From NCBI RefSeq assembly GCF_021026375.1, contig NZ_JAJNDB010000001.1, positions 310,001 through 374,000 of the forward strand: a DNA stretch of 64,000 bases. The letters are read 5' to 3'. A program made the translations under genes and the position numbers. The stretch is from Actinomycetospora endophytica (lineage in GTDB: Bacteria > Actinomycetota > Actinomycetes > Mycobacteriales > Pseudonocardiaceae). Position 1 is the stretch's first letter. Each line of letters starts with the position of its first letter. Of the stretch, positions 24,455-32,782 are shown in pieces. The notes beneath the pieces were generated by a model, which was not told where the DNA came from, made no database searches, and was given only the letters and a program-made list of their open reading frames with translations.

Positions 24455-24778
24455 ATGTCCGACATCGACCCCACCGACGCGCGCCGCCGCCTCGACTCCG
24501 GCGAGGCCGTCCTGGTCGACGTCCGCGAGCCCTCCGAGTGGGAGGCGGGGCACGCCTCGGGTGCGCTGCACCGGCCCCTCGCCGACCTCGACCCGGCCGA
24601 GTTCGCCGGCCGATCGGTGATCACGACCTGCCGGGGCGGCGGACGGGGGACGCGGGCGGCCGAAGCGCTCACCGACGCCGGCGTCGACGCGGCGAACCTG
24701 GGCGGCGGCCTGCGGGCCTGGTCGGAGGCCGGTGGAGCGCTCGTGCGGGACGACGGTTCGCCGGGCGGCCTCGACTGA
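24455..24778 (+). CDS. Single-domain rhodanese-like sulfurtransferase
   Basis: A 107-residue rhodanese domain with the CH2A-like start LVDVREPSEWEAGHASGALH and the active-site loop TTCRGGGRGTRAAEAL, where the Cys (about residue 63) would carry the persulfide. The catalytic loop CRGGGR has the right six-residue length for sulfur transfer rather than phosphatase-type activity. A GAGGAGGACC ribosome site precedes the ATG. It is probably co-transcribed with the shortened YdeI-like gene. Confidence 0.87.
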   Translation: MSDIDPTDARRRLDSGEAVLVDVREPSEWEAGHASGALHRPLADLDPAEFAGRSVITTCRGGGRGTRAAEALTDAGVDAANLGGGLRAWSEAGGALVRDDGSPGGLD

Positions 24779-24877
24779 GTGCAGGCCCCGGAGCCCGTGA
24801 AAGGGCTGCGTCAGCGGTCCCCACGACCCCGATCATGGGCCTAGGCTCGGGCGGTCGGTGCGACGAGAGGGGCGGAC

Positions 24878-25105
24878 ATGCATTGCGTCCTGGCCGGTGT
24901 GGGCCGCTACGACGGCATGGTCCAGCGACCTCCCGGGCCCGACGGCGAGCCGCCGACCGAGGTCGAGCTGATCGCGGCCAAACGACCGCTCGGTGACGAC
25001 CGCCAGGAGGTCGACGTGATCGTCTTCCGGTATGAGGGGCTCAACCCCGACGGGCTCCCGCGCTACCTGCGCGACCGGGTCTACACCGAGCAGCGCAGCG
25101 TCTGA
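24878..25105 (+). CDS. Hypothetical protein (75 aa)
   Basis: A small soluble protein with start MHCVLAGVGRYDGMVQRPPG and end RYEGLNPDGLPRYLRDRVY. The ATG at 24878 follows GAGAGGGGCGG, a good ribosome site, and third positions are G/C as in its neighbours, so it is probably a real gene. I recognise no domain. It sits alone between the rhodanese and the amidohydrolase. Confidence 0.6.
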   Translation: MHCVLAGVGRYDGMVQRPPGPDGEPPTEVELIAAKRPLGDDRQEVDVIVFRYEGLNPDGLPRYLRDRVYTEQRSV

Positions 25106-25267
25106 CCTGGTCTCACTCCTCCGCGGAGAACCGCTCCCAGGCCGACTGCCGAGTGATCCCGAGGGCTTGCCCGACAAGCGGCAAGTTCGCCCGAAGTGCC
25201 CTGGAGTCGAGAGCGGCGAGCCGGTAAGTCAGGAGGTCGGTGATGACCTGACCGACGGGGGACGCGC

Positions 25268-26557
25268 GTGGCTGACGGACGAGTGCTGCTGGAGAACATG
25301 CGCCTCATCGACGGGCGGGGTGGCGATCCCGTCGACGACGCGGCGCTGCTGGTCGACGGAGGCCGGATCTCGTGGGTCGGCCCGGTCGTCGAGTTGCCGG
25401 AGGGGCACGACGAACACCGTCGGGTCGACCTCGGTGGTCGGACCGTCTGCCCGGGCTTCATCGACGCCCACGTGCACTTCGCGCTGCCCGGTCGCGAGGG
25501 CAGTCCGCTGGAGGGGCTGCAGGAGCCGGCGTCCTATCGGGTGCTGAAGGTCCTGCAGCGGCTGCGCACGACGCTCGAGAACGGCGTGACCACCGCCCGG
25601 GACCTGCTCGGGCTCGACGCCGGGTTCCGGCGGGCAGTCGCCGAGCGCCGCATCCCCGGGCCTCGTCTGCTCGTCTCGATCGCGATGCTCAGTCAGCGAG
25701 CCGGGCACGGCGACTTCATGACGCCGTCGGGCATCGACGCCCTGGCCGCCGCAGTGGCCTTGCCCGGGAGCCCACCCAACCTCGTGGACTCGGTCGACGC
25801 GATGCGCCTGCGGGTCCGCGAACTGGTCGCGGCCGGCGCGGACTGCGTCAAGCTCGCCTCCAGCGGCGGCGTCACCTCGCCTCACGACGATCCCGACTGG
25901 CTCGGCCTGCGCCCGGAGATGATCCGCGCCGCCGTCGAGGAAGCGGCTGCCTACGGTGGGCGGCCCGTCGCCGTCCACGCGATCGGACGGCCGGGGATCG
26001 AGGCGGCCGTGCGGGCCGGGGTCACCAGCATCGAGCACGGCTACGCCCTCGACGACGAACTGCGCGCCGAGATGGTCGAACGCGGCCAGTTCCTCGTCCC
26101 GACACTGCTCGAGACCATGACCGAGCCCGATCCCGCTCGGAGCGCACCCGGCGCCTACGAGAAGGCGGTGCGGTGGCATCGCGTCGCCCACGAGTCCGCG
26201 GCGCGGTCGGTCGAGGCGGGAATTCGCATCGTTCTCGGCACCGATGCGGGGATCACGCCGGAGCACGGGACGAACCTGCGCGAGCTCGACCTGCTGGTCC
26301 GACTCGGTGGGATGACTCCGCTCCAGGCCATCACCGCGGGGACCCGGAATGCGGCCGAGTTGTGTGGGGTCGGCGAGGTCACCGGAACACTGGAAGCCGG
26401 AAAGGCCGCCGACTTGGTCGTGACCGATGTCGATCCGTTGACGAACATCGCCGGTCTGGCGGAGCCGGCGCATGTCCTCGCGGTGGTGAAGGAGGGGCGC
26501 ATCGCGATCGACCGCGGCGGCGTTCTCGCCGGAGCCCTCCCCGAGCTGTGTCCCTGA
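25268..26557 (+). CDS. Amidohydrolase family metal-dependent hydrolase
   Basis: A 429-residue TIM-barrel amidohydrolase resembling the prolidase/imidazolonepropionase-like group. The metal-site elements are visible: HVH after PGFIDAHVHFALPG (about residue 66), a Lys in CVKLASSGG that could be carboxylated, His in VAVHAIGRPG, His in SIEHGY and Asp in VLGTDAGITPEHG. The C-terminal composite beta-domain is complete (GTLEAGKAADLVV). Family members hydrolyse Xaa-Pro dipeptides, lactams or similar amides; the exact substrate is unknown. GTG 25268 is the best start. It is the last gene before the lower-GC island. Confidence 0.9.
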   Translation: MADGRVLLENMRLIDGRGGDPVDDAALLVDGGRISWVGPVVELPEGHDEHRRVDLGGRTVCPGFIDAHVHFALPGREGSPLEGLQEPASYRVLKVLQRLRTTLENGVTTARDLLGLDAGFRRAVAERRIPGPRLLVSIAMLSQRAGHGDFMTPSGIDALAAAVALPGSPPNLVDSVDAMRLRVRELVAAGADCVKLASSGGVTSPHDDPDWLGLRPEMIRAAVEEAAAYGGRPVAVHAIGRPGIEAAVRAGVTSIEHGYALDDELRAEMVERGQFLVPTLLETMTEPDPARSAPGAYEKAVRWHRVAHESAARSVEAGIRIVLGTDAGITPEHGTNLRELDLLVRLGGMTPLQAITAGTRNAAELCGVGEVTGTLEAGKAADLVVTDVDPLTNIAGLAEPAHVLAVVKEGRIAIDRGGVLAGALPELCP

Positions 26558-26970
26558 TCAGCACCGTCTCGATATTGATTCGCTGCAAAACCGACTATCC
26601 TTGATAACCGGTCGATCCAACGCGTTTGCTGGGGCTCTAGCACGACGAACGATCATCCTAGACACCGACCCTGAGCGAAATCGTTGACGCCACGTTCCTC
26701 GGCCAAGACATCGCGGATGCTACCAAAGCATCCGTGAGACCCTTTTGCGAGCCCGCCCCACTCTCGGGCGCCCGCTCGCAGGTGCATCAGCATTTCCGAT
26801 GACGGGCTGGGGGTTGCACCCTTCGGAGACGAAGAGCCGACGCCGCTCGAGCCGCACCCTCGGAGTGCTTCACCCTATCGGCGCAGCAACATTCCGTGGC
26901 CGGGAAGCGAAGTGTGGAGCAAACCGTCACACGTCTTGACCATCTGCGGACTCGGGGAGGCCGCTGGCCC
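26558..26970. other. 413-bp gene-free region at the edge of the low-GC island
   Basis: No credible coding frame is seen on either strand. GC content falls clearly below that of the flanks from about 26560. The region holds one hairpin (26714-26734), a second GC-rich dyad around 26765, and a TTGACC hexamer at 26937-26942 that could be a -35 element for the gene starting at 26971. No tRNA, att-like repeat or transposon end was found. Confidence 0.6.
26714..26734. terminator. Hairpin with short T run, possible terminator
   Basis: CGGATGCT-ACCAA-AGCATCCG is a perfect 8-bp stem with a 5-nt loop, followed 8 nt later by CCTTTT. It could end the amidohydrolase transcript about 155 bp past the stop codon. 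Confidence 0.4.
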
Positions 26971-28457
26971 ATGAGAAGACCGGCGAAGGCCAAGTCACAC
27001 AGTCCACGAGCAGACCTGCCGAGAGCACGGTGGGCGATGTGGACGGGGATCGCGTCGCTGGCGCTGGCCGTGCTCCTCACTCTGGCCGCGGTAACGTTCT
27101 TCGTTCCGACTGTCCTCGTTCCGCCCGACTCGAGTGGACCGAACGCACTGATGCAGGGGACCACCGCGTTCGCCGTCGCCGTCGTCCTGGGCCTCTTTTG
27201 GGCCTATGCCGTCTGGCGCGCGAGAGTCGAGTATCTCGCCGCGGCCCCCGGCCCTGTCACTGTCCTTCCGTTCCAGGACCACACCCACGATCAAGCGGAT
27301 GCCGACCGCGCGAAAGAATTGACCGCGCGGTTCGAGAACGCCTTGGTCCAGACCAAGATCTATGGCTCGACGGCTATCCCATCGACTGGACGTCCGAGTG
27401 ATTTTCTCAGCATAGTCGAAGCCGCCGGCGACCGGTTGACCGGTGTATGGGGGGCGGCGTCCCGCCTGGTCCGAATTCTTGCTCCACTCTCGGCCTACCA
27501 GGTCCACTGCACCATGCGGACCGAAAGCGAGGCCGGGCCCACGTACTCATCGTCGAGTTGTCCCGGCTTCCCAGTACGTCGATCGCACCATTCGTGATCA
27601 GGAGCCCGTCCTGGGACGAAGCCGTCCGTACCGCCGCGCATCACGTCGCCGCGTACATCCTCCCGCGAACCCGTCAATGTAGTCACGCGCCGTGGCGGAT
27701 GTGGCGAGGGCTTAGACTGCACCCCGAACTATTCAGCACCTACCAGGATTTCCTTCAGTTCCGACTCGGGCGGAACTTCGACGAAGCGATGACCTCGTTG
27801 CGGGCCGCAGTCAAACTCGACCCTGGAAACCTCGCACTCCGTCTCGACCTGGGCAAGCTGCAGGAGAGAATGCAGATGTACCTCGACGCGCTGCTCACCT
27901 ACGACGACATCATCACGGTAGCTGCTCGGCGGGACGTCAGACTGTCGCGATGGTGGGGGAGTTCCAATACGAACAACGAGATTCGTGGCTGGTCTGATTC
28001 CCGGCGAACCCGAGGTCTCCGGGCTGACGACCCGGTCATCCTCATCGCTCGCTACCGCCACGCCCAATTGCTCGGGCTGAGCGACAAGCTGGCACAGCAG
28101 TGGTGGACTCGAAAGGAACGGTGCATTACAGGGGAGCATCGGTCCGCGCGCGAGGAACGCCGAGCTTATCTGAGGCAGGCCCTGGCAACCCGACTCGGCA
28201 AGCGATACAGGCGCCTGGTTATCCGCCTACCCCTAGACGAGGACCTCAACCGCCCACGCTGCCTTGGACAGCTCACCGAAGTTGAAGATGATCTTGCTCG
28301 TCGGAGCAGGAACGCTGAAGCACGGATCTACTTTGCGATGCTCGCACAGTACGAGTACGACCACCTAGTCGGGGATTACGCCCGCGTCGGATCCGAGATC
28401 TGTACTGGAGCGCGTTTCACAACAGAAAGCTCCCGTGGTCGGAGAGAGTCACCGTGA
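26971..28457 (+). pseudogene. Membrane-anchored TPR-like protein, broken by a frameshift
   Basis: Two overlapping frames make one protein. The first (ATG 26971, after GGGGAGG) encodes a basic start, two membrane helices at about residues 22-45 and 58-75, then a cytosolic domain beginning VTVLPFQDHTHDQADADRAK. Around 27538-27541 (GGGCCCAC) the natural reading moves to the -1 frame, continuing with HVLIVELSRLPSTSIAPFV, a PRTRQC...PWRMWRGL motif, and TPR-like helices (FDEAMTSLRAAVKLDPGN). The frame ends at 28457, overlapping the next start by GTGA. Codon use includes many A/T-ending codons, unlike the neighbours. One missing C in the run would restore the frame. Function unknown. Confidence 0.6.
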
Positions 28458-29980
28458 TCTCGACTGTCGGGCGTCGCCGCGCGTTGGAACGCCTCCGCTG
28501 GATACGACTTCCCGGCACCCGAGGATGGAGGGAGAGAGCCGAGCAGATGCGAATCCTGCCTCGGGAGGCCATCCTGATGGGGCTTCCATGGTCGAGCCTG
28601 CGGCGTGCGATGGCCATCTCGTGGGCTCACCGCGCGGTTCCCAACTACCCGCCTGGCGGCTGGAAGGTGAGTGAAGCCTCACTGTCCGTCAGAGAGCAGG
28701 ACAAACGGTCCGAACGATGGGCTTTCCGCGGCGCGGACGAAGTCTTACGGAACGGATGGCCGCCCCGGATCGAAGACCTGGAGAACGTCGTCCGGCGGCT
28801 CACTGGGGGGCGACATTTTCGACTGAGGACATGGCGCGCCCACTACAATGCCGCCTGTACGCTAGCGCTCCCGCTCCTTCCGGACGGATTGTCACCCCCG
28901 AAGGAAGTGCTTCCCCCAGTGCCTCCGGGTGAGCAGGACAACAACCGGGACACCGCAGCGACCTCGGCAGCACTCATGGAACTCGAACGGGCTGTCGCGC
29001 GCGCTGACAGCGGATACGTCGCGCAACAGCGGGACTGGCTGCTGAGCGAGGACCCGGACCTCGACCACCTCCGGGGGCGCCCGGAGTTCAAGGACTTCGA
29101 GGCGACCACGTTCGGCTCGATCGGAGCAGCGGTCGAGCGCGGGCCTGACATCCACATGTGGGAGCAGAGCACGTATGTGGCCCGCTTTATCAGCTCTGCA
29201 GCCAATCAGATGGCGGGGCTTTGGAGGGGGCGCCAGGGCCTCACCTCCTTCTCAGGCGACGACTTGAAGACATGGATCGATGAGGAGATGGCGGGCTGGC
29301 GTCTCGCCGAGCAACTCGCACAGGACGGACGCGACTCCCGAACGCGCCAAGAAGTGGGCGCGGAAATCCGACGCACGGGCCGACTGCCCGAAATGGATAA
29401 CCCCTTGGTTGCGCACCCTGACTTCACCGACCGCTTCTTGGACCGCCAACTCACCAGCATGAAGGGAAACGGTGAGTCCAACCTCCTGGCAGTCCGTCGC
29501 ATCAAGCCCGGAGCCGCTATCAGCGTCGGCGAACGCATCAGTGCCGCGATCAACGAGGCGGACGGTCGACTCGAGCAGCTGATGACGATTCTGCGCGCCA
29601 ACGATGGGGATACGGAAGAAGTGTGCTGTTTGCTGGCACGTCGATCAGTGATGGAGGAGGAAGAGCGCCACCTTCGGGGCCAGGTTGCCAGGTGGAGCGC
29701 CGAACCGTCATCATCGGCGACGTTGGAAAGTGTCGGTCGGTGGGCCAAAATTAGCAAAGATCGGTGGCTCGCCTTAGCGGAATGGTTTGACGATGACTTG
29801 CTCGGGCACGGTTCACTGACTGACAGGCAGGCGTGTTTCGCCGAGTCACTTCCGCCCAAGACGAGGGCTGATCTCCTCGTCCAACATAACCGCGTGCCTG
29901 GCAAATCCCTGATCTGGCCTGGCCCGCGAACCAAGAACGAAGGCCTTCTCAAACGACTCCGTCAACGTGCTGGGGATTGA
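28454..29980 (+). CDS. Uncharacterised helical-repeat protein, partner of the membrane TPR protein
   Basis: A 508-residue soluble protein starting with GTG at 28454 inside the upstream stop (GTGA). A basic N-terminal third precedes a TPR-like segment with the motifs YNAACTLALPLLPDG and LERAVARADSGY...LSEDPDLDHLRGRPEFKDFE, a pattern seen in conserved actinobacterial pairs with the upstream family. The C-terminal half is charged and helical with no enzyme motif I can name. Lower GC and A/T-ending codons mark both genes as an island, probably acquired horizontally. Translational coupling implies a membrane-linked complex. Role unknown. Confidence 0.75.
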   Translation: MISTVGRRRALERLRWIRLPGTRGWRERAEQMRILPREAILMGLPWSSLRRAMAISWAHRAVPNYPPGGWKVSEASLSVREQDKRSERWAFRGADEVLRNGWPPRIEDLENVVRRLTGGRHFRLRTWRAHYNAACTLALPLLPDGLSPPKEVLPPVPPGEQDNNRDTAATSAALMELERAVARADSGYVAQQRDWLLSEDPDLDHLRGRPEFKDFEATTFGSIGAAVERGPDIHMWEQSTYVARFISSAANQMAGLWRGRQGLTSFSGDDLKTWIDEEMAGWRLAEQLAQDGRDSRTRQEVGAEIRRTGRLPEMDNPLVAHPDFTDRFLDRQLTSMKGNGESNLLAVRRIKPGAAISVGERISAAINEADGRLEQLMTILRANDGDTEEVCCLLARRSVMEEEERHLRGQVARWSAEPSSSATLESVGRWAKISKDRWLALAEWFDDDLLGHGSLTDRQACFAESLPPKTRADLLVQHNRVPGKSLIWPGPRTKNEGLLKRLRQRAGD

Positions 29981-30124
29981 CTTCGGTGAGGCAACCCAAC
30001 ATAGCAACGCGCACCACAACCACGCGTCGCGGCAATGGGTCGACCGATCGGGGATCGGTCCACAGGCGTGAACAGCCCATAGCCGGACACGCTGGCCGCC
30101 GTGGGACCTCCATGAATGCTGGAG

Positions 30125-30304
30125 TCACTCCCCCGGCGGCTCCGCGGTCTCCTCAGCGTCCGTCGACTCCGAACGAGGCGCCCGCAGACGGACGACGCCG
30201 CTCTCGAGGTCGAGCCCCACGACGCGACCACGCTGGCCGTTCTCGTCGCCCTCCTCGGAACCCTCGATCTTGGGACCGCGGAAGATGCCACCGAACGCCG
30301 TCAT
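30125..30304 (-). CDS. Small hypothetical protein (59 aa)
   Basis: On the minus strand the frame from ATG 30304 to TGA 30125 has strongly G/C-ending codons (for example FGGIFRGPKIEG near the start and VVGLDLESGVVRLRAP in the middle), in contrast to the island just downstream. The sequence is acidic with a short beta-like centre and no signal or membrane segment. A GGAGG lies almost against the ATG, which is unusually close. I infer a real small gene marking the right edge of the low-GC island. Confidence 0.5.
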   Translation of the reverse strand: MTAFGGIFRGPKIEGSEEGDENGQRGRVVGLDLESGVVRLRAPRSESTDAEETAEPPGE

Positions 30305-30409
30305 GCCTCCAGGCTAGCCGCGGCATCGGAACCTTCGCCGCTACGGGAAACCCTCAGGACATCGACGCCCTCTCATCACCCGTCCACCTCCGGCAGGGAG
30401 GATGGCCAG

Positions 30410-30904
30410 GTGTCGACGGTCGTCCGCTCGCGAGAACGAGGCGCGTGGTTCCAACGCCTGTGCCACTGGCTGTTCGGTCTGCTGCCTGACCGGCTCGCCG
30501 CGGTGACGCCACCGACCCTGATCGGCTTCCTGCTGATCAGCGGGGTCAGTTTCTCGCTCGACCTGGCGCTGCTGACCGTGCTGAAGAGCGGGCTGCAGGT
30601 CCCGCTGGGCGTCGCCGTCACGCTCGCCTATGCCGGTGCCCTCACGGTGAACTTCCTGCTGAACCGGCAGCTGACCTTCCGGCCACGCCGGCCGCTCGGC
30701 GAGCAGGTCGCGCTGCACGTCGCCGTCGTCGTGCTCAACTACCTCGCGATCGTGCTCGGCGTGACCGTCGGGTTCGCTGCATGGGGTGTTCCGTACCCCG
30801 TGGCGCGGGTGGTCGCGGGCGTGCTCGAGGTCGGCTTCGTCTACGCCGCCCAGCGGTGGGTCGTCTTCGCCCACCGCGATCGCGGCGGCGCGGCAACCGA
30901 CTGA
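30410..30904 (+). CDS. GtrA family membrane protein
   Basis: A 164-residue polytopic protein with four predicted membrane helices: LIGFLLISGVSFSLDLALL, VAVTLAYAGALTVNFLL, VALHVAVVVLNYLAIVLGV and RVVAGVLEVGFVYAAQRWV. The loop NRQLTFR between helices 2 and 3 and the final RWVVF are GtrA hallmarks. GtrA proteins are thought to help flip polyprenyl-linked sugars for cell-envelope glycosylation. GTG 30410 follows GGGAGG at proper distance. Its 3' end overlaps the convergent small membrane protein gene. Confidence 0.87.
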   Translation: MSTVVRSRERGAWFQRLCHWLFGLLPDRLAAVTPPTLIGFLLISGVSFSLDLALLTVLKSGLQVPLGVAVTLAYAGALTVNFLLNRQLTFRPRRPLGEQVALHVAVVVLNYLAIVLGVTVGFAAWGVPYPVARVVAGVLEVGFVYAAQRWVVFAHRDRGGAATD

Positions 30905-31272
30905 CCCGGCCCCGGTAGATCGGGCCGCATCGCGGCCGGCAGCGGCAGCCGCAGCCCCGGCGGGATGTGACCGTGCCCGGCGGCCATCCGCGCGCCGAGC
31001 AGCGCCGCCGTCACCGCGCCGAGGGCCGCCAGGAGCAGCGCGGCGACGAGCACCACGACGCCGATCACGGTTGCCGCCTCGGGCGGCGGCGGGAACACGA
31101 TCACGACCGGACTGAGCATCGCCGCGGCAGCCACGAGGGCGGACAGCAGAGCGTCGGTCCAGATGACCGCCCGCAGACCGGCGTCGTAGCGGAATGCGGG
31201 GACGGTGGGTTCGGTCTTCACCGCCCCAGCACACTCCCGCCGGGGAAACGCGTCGATGACCTCGCAGGTCAT
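30841..31272 (-). CDS. Small membrane protein of unknown function
   Basis: A 143-residue protein. After a soluble start with two Cys, a conserved-looking FRYDAGLRAVIWTDALLSAL leads into one hydrophobic helix (about residues 40-60) and a second long one (about residues 67-95), followed by a Pro-rich tail. Codon third positions are G/C. The last 64 bp overlap the convergent gtrA-like gene, which is unusual; the true end could be earlier only with a frameshift, so I keep the full frame. Function unknown. Confidence 0.55.
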   Translation of the reverse strand: MTCEVIDAFPRRECAGAVKTEPTVPAFRYDAGLRAVIWTDALLSALVAAAAMLSPVVIVFPPPPEAATVIGVVVLVAALLLAALGAVTAALLGARMAAGHGHIPPGLRLPLPAAMRPDLPGPGQSVAAPPRSRWAKTTHRWAA

Positions 31273-31281
31273 GACGCCGGA

Positions 31282-31671
31282 TCACATGATGGCGCCGACG
31301 TCCGCGGTGATCTCGGGCAGGACGACCCCGTCCTCCATCGCATTCGCCCCCGGCATCTCGACGAGGAAGATCGCCAGACTCTCCTTCGCGTCACCGGTGA
31401 TCCCGCTCCACGCGTCGGCGATCCCGTGCAACAGCCGGGCCCGGACCTCGGGAGAGCGACCCTCGCGGATGAGCCCGACCATGCGCGGGCTCGTCACGGC
31501 CTCGCCGGCCACGAAGATGCTCTCCTCCGCGGTCTCGGTGAACGAGCAGTGCACGTACGCGGTGGGGGCACCGGTGACCTCGGCGTGCACCGTCGTCACG
31601 GCCGCGGCGATCTCGGCCTTGTGCTGCAGCGTCTTCCCGCCGCGCGGCGCGGTGAACTGGTAGAAGGGCAC
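31282..31671 (-). CDS. Tautomerase superfamily protein, cis-CaaD/Cg10062-like
   Basis: A 129-residue tautomerase whose Pro follows the initiator Met, giving the catalytic N-terminal Pro1 after Met removal. Counting from Pro1, His28 (TTVHAE), Arg68 and Arg71 (LIREGRS) and Glu112 (NAMEDG) correspond to the His28/Arg70/Arg73/Glu114 set of cis-3-chloroacrylic acid dehalogenase and Cg10062. The active-site Tyr103 of cis-CaaD appears replaced by a hydrophobic residue, so true dehalogenase activity is doubtful. It is divergent from an HxlR regulator, with two matching palindromes between them, so it is probably under that regulator's control. Confidence 0.85.
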   Translation of the reverse strand: MPFYQFTAPRGGKTLQHKAEIAAAVTTVHAEVTGAPTAYVHCSFTETAEESIFVAGEAVTSPRMVGLIREGRSPEVRARLLHGIADAWSGITGDAKESLAIFLVEMPGANAMEDGVVLPEITADVGAIM

Positions 31672-31690
31672 GGTCTGCCTCCGAAGAGTG

Positions 31691-31713
31691 GTCGGACTCG
31701 ATTCGAGTCCGAC
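31691..31713. promoter_or_regulatory. 23-bp perfect palindrome, operator 1 of tautomerase/hxlR
   Basis: GTCGGACTCGA-T-TCGAGTCCGAC is a perfect dyad with 11-bp arms, 20 bp upstream of the tautomerase start codon. It shares its length and its GT-GGACTCGA left arm with the site at 31746-31768. Confidence 0.7.
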
Positions 31714-31745
31714 CGTAGGACAGCCGTCGGCAACCGCACAACCAC

Positions 31746-31768
31746 GTAGGACTCGAAAAGTGTCCTAC
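31746..31768. promoter_or_regulatory. 23-bp palindrome, operator 2 of tautomerase/hxlR
   Basis: GTAGGACTCGA at the left and GTCCTAC at the right form a 23-bp imperfect dyad ending 10 bp before the hxlR-type start codon. Centre-to-centre spacing to operator 1 is 55 bp, about five helical turns, so dimers would sit on one face of the DNA. A lone half-site GTAGGAC also lies at 31715-31721. Confidence 0.65.
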
Positions 31769-31778
31769 TATCAGCGGC

Positions 31779-32225
31779 ATGAAGCACGACGAGCTGGGAG
31801 ACGTCTACTGCTCGGTCGCCCGCACCTGGTCGGTGATCGGCGAGCGCTGGACGATGATGATCCTGCGCGAGTGCTTCCGCGGCGAACGCCGTTACGACCA
31901 CTTCCGCGCCAAGCTCGGCCTGGGCAGCAACGTGCTCAACGACCGGCTGCGGCTGCTCACCGAGGCCGGAGTCCTCGAGCGGGTGCCTTACCAGGACAAC
32001 CCACCCCGCCACGAGTACCGCCTCACCACCAAGGGCGCCGATCTCTACCCGGTGCTCGTCGCCCTCATGAACTGGGGCGACACCTACCAGAACGACGTCC
32101 CGCCGGTACGGCTCCTCCACCGCGAGTGCGGCCACGCGGCCGAGCCGCGGATGACGTGCTCGCACTGTGACCAGCCGGTCGCGTGGCGTGCCATGACCGC
32201 CGAGCTCCAGCCCGAGGCGTGGTGA
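31779..32225 (+). CDS. HxlR family transcriptional regulator with C-terminal zinc-ribbon-like Cys
   Basis: A 148-residue winged-helix regulator. The HxlR domain occupies residues 8-105: YCSVARTWSVIGERWTMMIL at the start and the recognition part GSNVLNDRLRLLTEAGVLER. Beyond the domain, a tail with RECGHAAEPRMTCSHC has three Cys and a His that could bind zinc or sense redox. The single Cys11 is the usual redox or electrophile sensor of HxlR proteins. It is divergent from the tautomerase gene and probably represses both through the two 23-bp sites. Confidence 0.9.
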   Translation: MKHDELGDVYCSVARTWSVIGERWTMMILRECFRGERRYDHFRAKLGLGSNVLNDRLRLLTEAGVLERVPYQDNPPRHEYRLTTKGADLYPVLVALMNWGDTYQNDVPPVRLLHRECGHAAEPRMTCSHCDQPVAWRAMTAELQPEAW

Positions 32226-32336
32226 CCCGGGGGGACAGGTTGCGACGACGGGAGGCTCGCCCCGCGGACAGGCCCGCGCGATAATCGACGCCGGAGTGCG
32301 GCCCGTGGGGAGGCCGGCCCGAGCCGGCGGACGGTG

Positions 32337-32750
32337 GTGGCGGACGTGCACGTGGAGCCCCTGGCCCAGCGGGTCGTCGACCTCATCGAGGGAGCCACCT
32401 TCACCCATCTCGACTCGACGTCGGTACTCGGCATGATCGCCCTGCTTCTCGCCGGGGCGGGCCTGGTGACGCTGACGAACTTCCCGCTCGACTCCCGCGA
32501 TCGGCTGTCGCTGCTCGTCGCCGAGCCGTTCCCGCGGGTCGAGGCGTCGGTCGGGGTCGTGCTGGCCCTGGACGGGGTGACGGATTCCCTGGCGGACCGA
32601 CTGCGCCGCCACGCCCAGCATCCGGCGGTCGACGGCCTGGTCGTCGCCACGACCGACCCCGACACGCTCTTCCTGCCCCGTGATTTCGACGGGGTGCCGG
32701 TGCGGACCGCGCTCCTGCTGGACCTCCCCGCCGCCGACTCCGCGAGTTGA
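32337..32750 (+). CDS. Hypothetical protein (137 aa)
   Basis: An acidic protein with one short hydrophobic segment near residues 32-48 (VLGMIALLLAGAGLVTL), then a mixed alpha/beta region. The start is one of two adjacent GTGs (32334/32337) without a clear ribosome site. Third positions are G/C-rich, supporting coding. I recognise no family. It is convergent with the hypothetical gene at 32783. Confidence 0.55.
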   Translation: MADVHVEPLAQRVVDLIEGATFTHLDSTSVLGMIALLLAGAGLVTLTNFPLDSRDRLSLLVAEPFPRVEASVGVVLALDGVTDSLADRLRRHAQHPAVDGLVVATTDPDTLFLPRDFDGVPVRTALLLDLPAADSAS

Positions 32751-32782
32751 GACGACGGCCCTCGTCGGACCCGAGTCCGACC

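Noticed and set aside
26558..26970. tRNA or attachment site at the low-GC island boundary
   Set aside because: No cloverleaf, tRNA 3' end or direct repeat shared with the right boundary near 30000 could be found by eye.
27535..27545. Programmed -1 ribosomal frameshift in the membrane TPR gene
   Set aside because: The site has no X-XXY-YYZ slippery heptamer with good re-pairing, and no obvious stimulatory hairpin follows; an indel is simpler.
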